DNA from: a virus
Direction: 5' to 3' (one strand)
IMG/VR virus record: IMGVR_UViG_3300006086_000029
Coordinates: 1 to 26,916 of that record
DNA: 26,916 bases
Shown: positions 16,273 through 23,158 of the stretch, one piece after another
How positions within the stretch are numbered: the stretch's first letter is position 1
Layout of the letters: every line of letters starts with the position of its first letter
Translations under genes and position numbers: made by a program
The notes under the pieces: generated by a model
Databases searched by the model: none
Seen by the model: only the letters and a program-made list of their open reading frames with translations
Told to the model about the DNA's origin: nothing

Positions 16273-16758
16273 TTATTTCTCGTCAGGTACTACTAAAGTT
16301 AGTTTTTCAGCAGTGAGAGAAGTCCACTGTGTAGTGATTTGTTTAATGCGTTGTCGTGTTTTAATAATGCGGCTGTCTATATCGTCCGATACGCCAACTT
16401 CGGAAGCAAACATGGCAGAGGAAGTAGATACCTGACGTTTCAACTGGTCCAATTGTTTAGACACGTAGTACAACTTGGTGTATTCCAATCTAAGAACGTA
16501 CAAGGCTAAATTCTGTACGTCTTGCTTGAACTGCTTCGGTTTAACAGTGTCTGGAAGTAATTGTTTAGAGAGTTTTGAACTAGAGGCTACTTCTTGCAAT
16601 ACAGGTAGCACACCATCGAGTAACTGATATAACTTGCCACCACCTAGTTCGATTGCAATTGCCGTGATACACAGTGCAGCCACTTCTGTAGCATAGTTGT
16701 ACGAGTCTTCATCAAACTGTGATAATACGTTGCGGATTTTATCTTGTAAGTTTTCCAT
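16273..16758 (-). CDS. Uncharacterised helical protein, 161 aa
   Basis: No family recognised. The protein is nearly all helix. The first half has a moderately hydrophobic stretch (ATEVAALCITAIAIELGGG), and the second half has a heptad-like pattern suggesting coiled coil (YVSKQLDQLKRQ and IKTRQRIKQI). AGGA lies 9 nt before the ATG. It lies directly between the MgtC-family gene and the small membrane protein gene, with 2-4 nt gaps, so it may be a soluble or peripheral partner of a membrane complex. Confidence 0.75.
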   Translation of the reverse strand: MENLQDKIRNVLSQFDEDSYNYATEVAALCITAIAIELGGGKLYQLLDGVLPVLQEVASSSKLSKQLLPDTVKPKQFKQDVQNLALYVLRLEYTKLYYVSKQLDQLKRQVSTSSAMFASEVGVSDDIDSRIIKTRQRIKQITTQWTSLTAEKLTLVVPDEK

Positions 16759-16762
16759 TATG

Positions 16763-17482
16763 TTATCCTATGATTGCTTTTCTGTTATGGGAATCTGCAC
16801 GTAAACGACAAGCTGCTCGAATGGCACCATCTACCTCTTCATAGTCCTCGCCAACTTGCCACCAAATACCAAACATTGTTTTGCGCTGCACAATATAGGT
16901 GTCAGGCATCAAAACATTATTTTTGACAGACACCCTATATACGGGTTTACTAGAGAATAAGTTTTTAGATTTCTTAACAATAGCGTCATCCACTTCATTG
17001 ATAACTATTAACAAAGTTACGCCTACTGTAGCAAGTATTACAGCAACAGGTAAGTAACCTATTCCAATACATACACCTAACGCGGCAAGGAACCATATAG
17101 TGGCAGCAGAAGTGAGGCCGCTAACTTTGTTATCTTTCGTAAACATCACACCAGCACCAAGAAAGCCTACACCAGAAACTATCTGTGCAATGATACGTGT
17201 TGGGTCTACTTGACTACCTGTAACGTGTACAGATATTGCGGTGAATATGTAAGTGCCTAGAATAATAAAGATGCTTGTGCGCATACCAAGTTCTTTCTTG
17301 CGCAACATGCGTTCCCAACCAATCAAACTGCCGCAGAAGATTGAAACACCAATAGCATGCCAGTCAAGCGGTGCAATTGATTTAATGGTAGCGATTAGTG
17401 CAGTGAAGTTGAAGTCGCACAAAACAGACAGTGCGAGGGTTCCCAATAACAATGGTAATATTGCGAGATAAAGTTTTGACAT
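16763..17482 (-). CDS. mgtC-like: MgtC/SapB-family membrane protein, 239 aa
   Basis: Residues about 41-165 carry the MgtC/SapB family signature: GSLIGWERMLRKKELGMRTS (51-70), then RIIAQIVSGVGFLGAGVMF (96-114), then VSGLTSAATIWFLAALG (120-136), with 5-6 membrane helices including an N-terminal one. Bacterial MgtC is an inner-membrane virulence factor that in Salmonella lowers F1Fo ATP synthase activity and aids growth in low magnesium. The C-terminal 60 residues differ from MgtC's usual domain: they contain YIVQRKTMFGIWWQV and a helix (DGAIRAACRL), a pattern common in tiny phage proteins, so this may be a fusion. The ATG at 17482 is chosen because AAGGA lies 8 nt upstream; a longer in-frame start would overlap the previous gene. 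Confidence 0.88.
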   Translation of the reverse strand: MSKLYLAILPLLLGTLALSVLCDFNFTALIATIKSIAPLDWHAIGVSIFCGSLIGWERMLRKKELGMRTSIFIILGTYIFTAISVHVTGSQVDPTRIIAQIVSGVGFLGAGVMFTKDNKVSGLTSAATIWFLAALGVCIGIGYLPVAVILATVGVTLLIVINEVDDAIVKKSKNLFSSKPVYRVSVKNNVLMPDTYIVQRKTMFGIWWQVGEDYEEVDGAIRAACRLRADSHNRKAIIG

Positions 17483-17483
17483 G

Positions 17484-17828
17484 TTACACGTCCTTTCTAG
17501 TTGCAATTTTGTTGAAGTGTACCGCTTGTTTTTCAAGCTGAGCTGTTTGGATTAGTCCCATAAATCGTGTTAGATTTATAAAGTTTTTATCTACGATATT
17601 TTCTTCATAGTCGTTATGTAATATAAAATCTTTAACTGCTGCGTAAACTGCGGAGACTAACATAGGTACATTGCGCTTAGCACAGGTAGCACATTTGCGG
17701 CGTTTGTTGCTAACAAATGATATATCTGCGAATGATCGAATAGAATAAACCATCGTTTCAAATTCAGTGATAGGAATATTAAGCCTATCAGTAACATTGT
17801 TTGTATCGACCGTTATTGATATTTGCAT
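17484..17828 (-). CDS. Uncharacterised protein with one CxxC, 114 aa
   Basis: No family recognised. A basic segment carries one CATC pair (C46, C49; KRRKCATCAKR). One pair is half a zinc site, so it may bind metal as a dimer or hold a disulfide. The rest is helical. The ATG at 17828 with AAAGG 9 nt upstream is preferred to a longer frame beginning within the preceding gene. Its last codons contain the ribosome site of the MgtC-family gene (stop TAA, one base, ATG), so the two are translationally linked. Confidence 0.75.
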   Translation of the reverse strand: MQISITVDTNNVTDRLNIPITEFETMVYSIRSFADISFVSNKRRKCATCAKRNVPMLVSAVYAAVKDFILHNDYEENIVDKNFINLTRFMGLIQTAQLEKQAVHFNKIATRKDV

Positions 17829-17844
17829 GATATTTACCTTTACG

Positions 17845-18348
17845 TTAAATGTCGTTGTTAGTGTTTTCTTTCTCGGCTTCTTCCTTCGCAATATCTTTCT
17901 GATATTGTATATCAATTTCTAATCTGCGAATAGTTTCTTTAACTTGATCCGCCAACAATGCAAACTTTTCAGCAGCATAAACAAGTTCAGCGTGATACAG
18001 ACGCACTGGATCCAATTGCTCAGACTTAGTTACATCGTTATCCCACACATGTTCCGCTTCTAAGTAAAACTCTTTCAACAGAGGAATCGTTTCTGTTTCC
18101 ATTTGAACTAGAGGAGTGGATTTGAGCGTTGGTTTGCGTAACAAATCGAAAACACTGTGCATAGCGTTCATTTGAGAATTGCTAGAGGCTGTGCGAATTT
18201 CACTAGACTCCAAGCGATCTACATTTACCATGAAATTGGCGAATGCTGTGCGGTAATGATCTTCGTCTTCTTGAAAACATGGAGCTCTAAAGCCACGTTG
18301 CTTAGCGCGGTTAACAACTGATTCGTGTGTTGGAAATGACATAGGCAT
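17845..18348 (-). CDS. Uncharacterised helical protein, 167 aa
   Basis: No family recognised. The protein is highly helical and charged, with a probable coiled coil in the second half (from VYAAEKFALLADQVKETI to the acidic-basic end KDIAKEEAEKEN). No membrane segment or metal site is visible. The start is either the first ATG or an ATG two codons later; the Shine-Dalgarno is weak for both (GAGACC). The stop is 17 nt before the next gene. Confidence 0.72.
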   Translation of the reverse strand: MPMSFPTHESVVNRAKQRGFRAPCFQEDEDHYRTAFANFMVNVDRLESSEIRTASSNSQMNAMHSVFDLLRKPTLKSTPLVQMETETIPLLKEFYLEAEHVWDNDVTKSEQLDPVRLYHAELVYAAEKFALLADQVKETIRRLEIDIQYQKDIAKEEAEKENTNNDI

Positions 18349-18350
18349 GA

Positions 18351-19043
18351 TTAAGGTCTCTTGTTAGTTTTTAAATTTAGGGTTTTAACAACATTAACAG
18401 GTAGTTTAAACAAGTGTTGCTTGAATGTTTCACCTGCAAAGTCATTACGACTTTTATAAATAGTACCAGTGCCCATATCAAATATGGTATCGCAGAAATT
18501 TAACACGGCAACAGGCAGACTAGTAATAGGTAGATAGTGGTAAAAATAATCACCACCGCTGTATGAAAACGTAGGAACGTCTCTGAAAAAAGTATTTATC
18601 ATAGGCAGTTGTAGTCTAGCTATAACACCAACAGTGCTAGGTAGAAAACTATTTAAACATTCCGGCACTCGCATATAGCGTATATGGGCCTCACCGTCTT
18701 GTTCGTACACCTCACACATAACTTCAAAACACGAAATTTTCTGCAAGATGCCAAACTGCGCAATAAGATTATTGTGCTGTCCTAGAGACACTGTAAGAAC
18801 AGTTTTCAAATCCGTTAGAGAAACCTCTTTAGCTAATGGCGTTTCTACAACTTCAAAGTAAGACAACTTAGGACTAAGGTGTGCAAAGATAGAATCTAAT
18901 GCTACCACAGAGTCCGATTTCTCACACAGTAATTCAATTGCTGTCTTGCGTGAATTGGCGTTATGTTGCTCTGCCAAGGCAGCTCGCGCTGCCGTCTGCG
19001 TATGCTCTAAAGCGTTCTTTAAGCCTACAGTTGTTTTACTCAT
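18351..19043 (-). CDS. Uncharacterised protein, 230 aa
   Basis: No family recognised. A helical N-terminus (1-45) is followed by an alpha/beta domain with aromatic-rich strands (FSYSGGDYFYHYLP). The C-terminus is basic. The start overlaps the previous stop as ATGA (19040-19043), with no strong Shine-Dalgarno, so it probably depends on translational coupling to the 87-aa gene. The neighbours are Cys-pair proteins and the 68-aa protein. Confidence 0.75.
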   Translation of the reverse strand: MSKTTVGLKNALEHTQTAARAALAEQHNANSRKTAIELLCEKSDSVVALDSIFAHLSPKLSYFEVVETPLAKEVSLTDLKTVLTVSLGQHNNLIAQFGILQKISCFEVMCEVYEQDGEAHIRYMRVPECLNSFLPSTVGVIARLQLPMINTFFRDVPTFSYSGGDYFYHYLPITSLPVAVLNFCDTIFDMGTGTIYKSRNDFAGETFKQHLFKLPVNVVKTLNLKTNKRP

Positions 19044-19303
19044 GCTACATTTACCACTAGTGTGAATGAGGGTGAAACAGGAGCATTAACAAGAGCCCGT
19101 TCCAACATTTTAGGTACGTCAGAAAACAATGTACCAGCTGGTATCAAAACAGATTCGCGGTGTTCACAACCTTTGTGAGAACATTCGATTTCTGCCACAG
19201 AGAACGCACAAGCATTAACAGGCGTGTACGCTCTCATTTTCAGAGGTAAAGTTTTCGGGTCAATCTTCTTGCTACAACCTTTACAAGTGTATTTAGTTTT
19301 CAT
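19040..19303 (-). CDS. Small Cys-pair protein, probable zinc ribbon, 87 aa
   Basis: Two cysteine knuckles, C7-x2-C10 (CKGC) and C41-x4-C46 (CSHKGC), are about 30 residues apart around beta-like segments, which is the layout of a small zinc ribbon. Such proteins in phages are often nucleic-acid or RNA-polymerase-binding regulators, but no specific family is recognised. Translation is coupled on both sides: the ATG overlaps the previous stop as ATGA, and its own stop overlaps the next ATG. A GAGG site lies 7 nt upstream. Confidence 0.82.
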   Translation of the reverse strand: MKTKYTCKGCSKKIDPKTLPLKMRAYTPVNACAFSVAEIECSHKGCEHRESVLIPAGTLFSDVPKMLERALVNAPVSPSFTLVVNVA

Positions 19304-19506
19304 TGCGAAACCTCATTGTTGTTTATTTTAAGGCGACCGTACGCAACGACTGCCTCACATTGAGCTTTGGTGAATTCACCACTCACACGATCCAAACTAG
19401 GTGGACGTGTTGAATGGATTTCTTTACACGTTACAGAACTACCATCATTGAATTCGTAACGTACATTACCAGTACCATCGTAAACATCATCTACTACACG
19501 TAGCAT
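19300..19506 (-). CDS. Small uncharacterised protein, 68 aa
   Basis: No family recognised. It has a beta-rich N-terminal half (DDVYDGTGNVRYEFNDGSSV) and a short helix (FTKAQCEAVVAYGRL). AGG is 8 nt before the ATG and overlaps the stop of the 40-aa gene. It is the second gene after the promoter at 19748-19776. Its stop overlaps the start of the zinc-ribbon gene, so it is part of a tightly coupled string of small genes. Confidence 0.72.
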   Translation of the reverse strand: MLRVVDDVYDGTGNVRYEFNDGSSVTCKEIHSTRPPSLDRVSGEFTKAQCEAVVAYGRLKINNNEVSQ

Positions 19507-19515
19507 AATAATTAC

Positions 19516-19638
19516 CTACACTAACAAGGCTATGGAAAGCATAAATAGAAAGAGGTCGCGATTAGTAACAATCTTTCTAACACTCTTAACTATTTTGCGG
19601 TGACGTTTTCGTAAGAAATTCTTACGCTTGTTTTTCAT
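19516..19638 (-). CDS. Basic small protein, 40 aa
   Basis: A 40-residue ORF that begins very basic (MKNKRKNFLRKRHRKIVKSV) and ends in a hydrophobic helix (FLFMLSIALLV). That order, basic then hydrophobic, fits a small membrane-associated peptide or a nucleic-acid-binding head with a membrane tail. It is the first ORF after the promoter and leader at 19673-19776. A very strong GGAGGAGGT site lies upstream, but 20 nt from the ATG, which is too far for normal use. A TTG-ACG-TAA minigene lies at the proper distance instead. Expression of the 40-aa ORF is therefore uncertain. Confidence 0.5.
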   Translation of the reverse strand: MKNKRKNFLRKRHRKIVKSVRKIVTNRDLFLFMLSIALLV

Positions 19639-19672
19639 AGTAGTTACGTCAAAAACGTACCTCCTCCAAAAG

Positions 19673-19729
19673 TTTACAAACATTTCAATATTGATTATGA
19701 GCTATACCTATAAAGTGCAGACAGGATAT
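19673..19729 (-). repeat. Shared leader element, full copy
   Basis: This block and 26802-26860 are near-identical over 57-59 nt. Both contain TTTACAAACATTTCAAT, then a TATACCTA core, then AAGTGCAGACAGGATA (plus-strand reading). Both lie the same distance downstream of matching promoters and upstream of the first gene. A shorter copy is at 12003-12029. Confidence 0.85.
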
Positions 19730-19749
19730 TCTTTATAGGTATAGCTCAT
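19697..19749 (-). promoter_or_regulatory. Perfect 19-bp stem-loop at the predicted transcription start
   Basis: The arms 19697-19715 and 19731-19749 are perfectly complementary, with a 15-nt loop. The dyad reaches into the -10 box. The transcript, expected to start near 19741, would begin inside the stem and form a 5'-terminal hairpin. It could be an operator at DNA level or a 5' stabilising or regulatory hairpin at RNA level. The other full copy of the leader (26802-26860) keeps the downstream arm but not a perfect stem. Confidence 0.8.
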
Positions 19750-19776
19750 TATATCATATTTTAAAACAGGATGCAA
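19748..19776 (-). promoter_or_regulatory. Sigma70-type promoter, near-duplicate of the one at 26877-26905
   Basis: On the minus strand TTGCAT (19776-19771) and TATAAT (19753-19748) are 17 nt apart. The spacer closely matches the spacer of the promoter at 26877-26905 (TGTTTTnAAAATnTGA in both). It begins immediately after the stop of the 269-aa gene and should drive the run of small genes below 19638. Confidence 0.88.
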
Positions 19777-19777
19777 A

Positions 19778-20587
19778 CTATGCAGGCAAGCTAAATTCCG
19801 TATCAGGTGCACCGTTATCCGACTCACCTTCTTTTTCAGGAACAAGCTCACCAGTTTCGTTTGATACGTAACGTGGTGCCGACGCTATTGCAAGTGCCAA
19901 TACATCTTTATCAAATGTATGGTCCGCGAGTGCGGTAGTATCGCCGTACGTTACACCATCGACTGTAATGAATGCAGGTGGTTGCTTTGGATTTAAGTCA
20001 CTTTCATTATCTTCATCCTCGTAACCATAATCATCTTCGTCATCATCGAGAGGTTCATCAGGAAATTGATCGCGCATAGCACTCTCTACAGCTTCGGCAA
20101 CATCGTCCGTATCTATTTCCATATCCTGACCCTCAAACTGATTAGGATGTTCGTCTTCAAAAGTTATAGCAGTATCTTTTGGCATAGCAATTTTCTCTAA
20201 GTTAAGTGTAGGACAATCAATTCTAATGTAAGGCATACCACCAGGTAGTACCTTCCACATTTCTCTCGGCAAAATAAAACTAACATAACCTGCAGCGAGA
20301 CCAAGCGCGGTAAGCATATCCATTATAGCATGTGTGCCTGTCCATTGGACGTCATCGTCGCGCATACACATATTTAAAAATGAGGCACCTTGTGTTTTAG
20401 AGGTACTACAGAAATCTTGCGGTAATTCTGCAAGCATTGTAATAATATCTTTACGGTGCAGCTCTAACTTTAATGAATTAAACTTTACGTCTAAACGAAG
20501 GGCTTTGGCATCAATGTATGCAACGCCGTCCATTTGCGTAAGACATTCTTCAAATACACTAACTACGTTATCAGAAGTGAGTTGCAT
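19778..20587 (-). CDS. Uncharacterised protein with LPGGMPY motif and acidic tract, 269 aa
   Basis: The N-terminal 125 residues form a folded domain with FILPREMWKVLPGGMPYIRI (104-123) at its end. I have the impression of a widespread phage and mobile-element family with an LPREMW and LPGGMPY signature, but I cannot name it. Residues 155-200 form a highly acidic, likely disordered stretch (for example DEPLDDDEDDYGYEDEDNES), followed by a second small domain. GAGGAG lies about 9 nt before the ATG and inside the preceding 29-aa ORF, and start and stop overlap as TAATG. The acidic tract in both genes suggests a related function. Confidence 0.82.
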   Translation of the reverse strand: MQLTSDNVVSVFEECLTQMDGVAYIDAKALRLDVKFNSLKLELHRKDIITMLAELPQDFCSTSKTQGASFLNMCMRDDDVQWTGTHAIMDMLTALGLAAGYVSFILPREMWKVLPGGMPYIRIDCPTLNLEKIAMPKDTAITFEDEHPNQFEGQDMEIDTDDVAEAVESAMRDQFPDEPLDDDEDDYGYEDEDNESDLNPKQPPAFITVDGVTYGDTTALADHTFDKDVLALAIASAPRYVSNETGELVPEKEGESDNGAPDTEFSLPA

Positions 20588-20676
20588 TATAATTGCTCCT
20601 CATCAATATCTTCGTCATCGTAATCTTCCGAATCTATCTCATTAGAATCTTCAAAATCTTCTTCATTATCCGCCAT
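20587..20676 (-). CDS. Extremely acidic 29-aa ORF
   Basis: On the minus strand an ATG at 20676 opens a 29-codon frame whose stop overlaps the next gene's start (TAATG). AGG lies 7 nt before the start. The peptide has 17 Asp or Glu among 29 residues and no Lys or Arg (MADNEEDFEDSNEIDSEDYD, then DEDIDEEQL). Such composition is typical of DNA-mimic or charge-buffering tails. Its stop-start overlap with the 269-aa gene supports real translation. It could also be an upstream coupling leader for that gene rather than a working protein. Confidence 0.6.
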   Translation of the reverse strand: MADNEEDFEDSNEIDSEDYDDEDIDEEQL

Positions 20677-20713
20677 ACCATTACCTATTGAACTTTATGT
20701 GAAAAATCAGGAA

Positions 20714-21385
20714 TTAAATTTCTTGCGTTTTAAAAAATATTACATCACCTTCTTCTGTAGGAAAATCAATATTAATACCGAATTCCATACTCGCTTTTAC
20801 CTCAGTTATATCATCTTTAAATCGTACCAATTTAAGTATTGGTCCCTGATACACACATTCATTATTGCGCATGACTTCGACAGTATCAAGAAAATGACCT
20901 ACACCGTACGTCATCTTGCATCCAGACATATAGATAGGTGTATCACCAGATTTCGTAAATACATCCGACACAAAGGCGCGACCAACATAATCACCTTTCA
21001 TATCTAATGAATCTGATATGACAATATCTTCCACACCTACAATACTTATTTTGTCGCCACTTAAATGCGCAGTTGTTACAATGTGAAATAATATGGTTAC
21101 AGTGTTCAACAAATACACTTCATCGGTTGGATGAATCTGCGGCACTTTGTGCAGTTCACTTGACAGTATACTCATTAGATGCAATAGGAAATAATGGAAC
21201 TCGGCAATCATACGATTTGACATTCCAAGTTCATTCCCATTGCTACCTAAAAACATGTTTAAAGTTTTAGGCCACTTAGAAACAAATGGAAGTTTGTACT
21301 CTATCAACCTTCTTAGATCCTCGTCTGAAACTAAAGTTATGATTGCGGGTCCAGTAGACGGTGTGTATGCTATAAGAGCAGACAT
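20714..21385 (-). CDS. Uncharacterised protein, 223 aa
   Basis: No family recognised. The N-terminal half is helical with a hydrophobic stretch (FHYFLLHLMSILSSEL) that may be a buried helix. The C-terminal half is beta-rich and acidic (DITEVKASMEFGINIDFP). The Shine-Dalgarno is a GGGG run 8 nt before the ATG. The gene ends 4 nt after the exonuclease gene begins its own unit in the same direction, so it is transcribed with the exonuclease. Confidence 0.75.
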   Translation of the reverse strand: MSALIAYTPSTGPAIITLVSDEDLRRLIEYKLPFVSKWPKTLNMFLGSNGNELGMSNRMIAEFHYFLLHLMSILSSELHKVPQIHPTDEVYLLNTVTILFHIVTTAHLSGDKISIVGVEDIVISDSLDMKGDYVGRAFVSDVFTKSGDTPIYMSGCKMTYGVGHFLDTVEVMRNNECVYQGPILKLVRFKDDITEVKASMEFGINIDFPTEEGDVIFFKTQEI

Positions 21386-21388
21386 AAT

Positions 21389-22039
21389 CTATAACCCCAA
21401 TTTGTTTAGAAGCCAAATAGCGTGAACTGCTTGATTCTTTGCATCATCAAGAGCGTTGTGGTAAATGCCTTCACGAATTATTTTACGAGAAGGATAGAAA
21501 CCTTTCAATGTGCGGTAACAAGCTAGGTTAAAGAACTTCCACGGTTCTTCCATACTACAATGATAATAAGCGTGTCGCAATATAGGCACATCAAACTCAG
21601 AACCACATCCCCATAGTTTAGAACCTTTTGGGAACTCATTGAAGTAATCTCTAAACGCTATTAGCGCTAAAGGCAAAGTAGTACCATCACGTTCGGCAAA
21701 ATCAAATATAACGCGAGCTTCTTCTGGTTTAGTTGTCCACCACGTTATAGTTTCCTCGTCCTCATTTAGTCCGTGGAAGACGTTACTACTACGATTGATA
21801 GTAACATAGAATGGTTTAGTTAAATGCGGATAAGGTAGTTTCAACCAATCTACTAAACGTACCCACATTCGCTTTGCAAATTTTTGTGGAGGTCGTGCGA
21901 AACCAACTGCACCTATTGCAAGCACTGAATCACCAGGACGAGTACCTATAGTTTCAATGTCTAGCATAATATCGGTGTATTTAGGTTTAACATAAGCAAT
22001 GACGTGCTTTAAAAACCAATTTAAAAACTTCTGTTTCAT
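21389..22039 (-). CDS. dexA-like: DEDDh 3'-5' exonuclease, T4 DexA / RNase AS-like, 216 aa
   Basis: The DnaQ-superfamily signature is complete: D27-I-E29 (IMLDIETIGTRPGDSVLAIG spans 24-43), D150 in LWGCGSEFDVPILRHAY, and H194-x4-D199 (YHNALDDAKNQAVHA). These are the two-metal-ion residues of 3'-5' exonucleases. The arrangement and length match T4 DexA and the RNase AS type, which trim single-stranded nucleic acids or RNA tails. GGAAG lies 8 nt before the ATG. The first 20 residues (basic with Trp, Phe) precede the fold and could be an interaction helix. The 223-aa gene follows directly. Confidence 0.92.
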   Translation of the reverse strand: MKQKFLNWFLKHVIAYVKPKYTDIMLDIETIGTRPGDSVLAIGAVGFARPPQKFAKRMWVRLVDWLKLPYPHLTKPFYVTINRSSNVFHGLNEDEETITWWTTKPEEARVIFDFAERDGTTLPLALIAFRDYFNEFPKGSKLWGCGSEFDVPILRHAYYHCSMEEPWKFFNLACYRTLKGFYPSRKIIREGIYHNALDDAKNQAVHAIWLLNKLGL

Positions 22040-22411
22040 TTATATACTTCCAGATGATAAAATTAATGGAATGTTCATTTCAACACATAATTCCAAGGCT
22101 TCAACAAAATAAAACAATTCTGTTGGTGCAGGAAGTTTCGTTATTTGTTCCAATACAGGTAATATACTGGACGGAGTCGCGTATTGCAAAACACTTAATA
22201 TGAGTCCATGTATAAAATCTATAATAGAATCATACAGCAAACGCACAGTAGAAGTATGCAATACACAATCTGTATGGCGTACTAGATTTTCTGCAAAATC
22301 ATGTGCAATAGAGAATATACTGTATCTTTGAACACAGTGCTCAATAACGTGTGGAGACCACCTATAGTTACGGAGGAGAGCACTGCGGGACCACATATAA
22401 AACGCACACAA
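22040..22411 (-). CDS. Uncharacterised protein, 118-123 aa, start unclear
   Basis: No family recognised. The protein is mostly helix with a hydrophobic middle (VRLLYDSIIDFIHGLILSVL) and no clear membrane topology. The longest frame begins at a TTG at 22411; an ATG at 22396 is the first conventional start, but neither has a good ribosome site at normal distance. A strong AAGGG-ATG pair at 22419 instead opens a different frame that ends after 45 codons. A -1 shift or a one-base error would join the two. It lies directly upstream of the exonuclease gene. Confidence 0.65.
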   Translation of the reverse strand: MCAFYMWSRSALLRNYRWSPHVIEHCVQRYSIFSIAHDFAENLVRHTDCVLHTSTVRLLYDSIIDFIHGLILSVLQYATPSSILPVLEQITKLPAPTELFYFVEALELCVEMNIPLILSSGSI

Positions 22412-22440
22412 GCGGACATAGCTAACCCTTTTCTAAACAA

Positions 22441-22770
22441 TTAACTGTTGGTTTGTTCGCAAGGCATACCTTTAGGTGTTACCCAATAAGAATCGTGATA
22501 ATATTTATCATCTTCTATATCGACCAAATCTGTTATAGGTAGTTCAGGAGTTAACCAGAATTGGAATACGGGTACTGATTCGTGTGTAGTGCGAATAAAA
22601 CGCCATGTGGATTCAGACCACTTTGGTAACGCTAATAAATCAGTGGCGTGGTTATCTTGTATAACACACGATGCACCACAATGGAAAAATGTTAAGCAAG
22701 GCTTATCTTTCAAAGTGAGTTGAGTTAGAATTTGATGTAACGTGTAAATTTTACCGGACTCTGGTTTCAT
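22441..22770 (-). CDS. Uncharacterised protein, 109 aa
   Basis: No family recognised. The sequence reads as a compact beta-rich domain with a central Cys pair (FFHCGASCVIQD) and several aromatic strands (FQFWLTPELP). It is followed by an acidic segment (DLVDIEDDKYYHD). AAAGGAAA lies 7 nt before the ATG. Nothing in the sequence assigns a role beyond the run of small genes between the exonuclease and the metabolic block. Confidence 0.75.
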   Translation of the reverse strand: MKPESGKIYTLHQILTQLTLKDKPCLTFFHCGASCVIQDNHATDLLALPKWSESTWRFIRTTHESVPVFQFWLTPELPITDLVDIEDDKYYHDSYWVTPKGMPCEQTNS

Positions 22771-22782
22771 TTTATATTTCCT

Positions 22783-23139
22783 TTAAATCAAGTCTATTTG
22801 AATATCAGAACAAGTCTTAATACTGTTTGCAAGAAGTGCAAGCATACCAGAATAAACTTCAATCTGCAAAGTAGTTTCAACCGAGACTAACTTATTATAA
22901 GATACAGATAACACGTCACGCATAGTATTAGCAAAAATTGGATATAATGTGTGAGCATCATCCAAACGTAAATCTGCACGATAAATATCAGCATCATCAG
23001 ACAGATTAAATAAACCAGACAGCGCTAGATTAGAACACACTGCTGGTGTTGTATGTAACCGAGCAAGACAGGTTTGTAATTCTTTTAATGCTAGAATTAC
23101 GGTCACGCTGGTAGTTTTTATTGAAATTTTAGTTGACAT
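22783..23139 (-). CDS. Uncharacterised protein, 118 aa
   Basis: No family recognised. It is helical with balanced charge, a hydrophobic N-terminal segment (TVILALKELQTCLARL) and a C-terminal helix rich in Leu and Val. The ATG at 23139 is chosen because AGG lies 9 nt upstream and the longer frame would begin inside the preceding gene. The upstream bases (ACTTTATAGGTA) partly resemble the shared leader element, but the match is too short to be sure. Confidence 0.75.
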   Translation of the reverse strand: MSTKISIKTTSVTVILALKELQTCLARLHTTPAVCSNLALSGLFNLSDDADIYRADLRLDDAHTLYPIFANTMRDVLSVSYNKLVSVETTLQIEVYSGMLALLANSIKTCSDIQIDLI

Positions 23140-23158
23140 ATATTTGTACCTATAAAGT

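Noticed and set aside
17484-17915. Longer upstream starts for several genes, for example 17915, 17536, 14393, 23836 and 23175
   Set aside because: They overlap the preceding gene heavily and lack Shine-Dalgarno sites, whereas internal ATGs have good sites at proper spacing.
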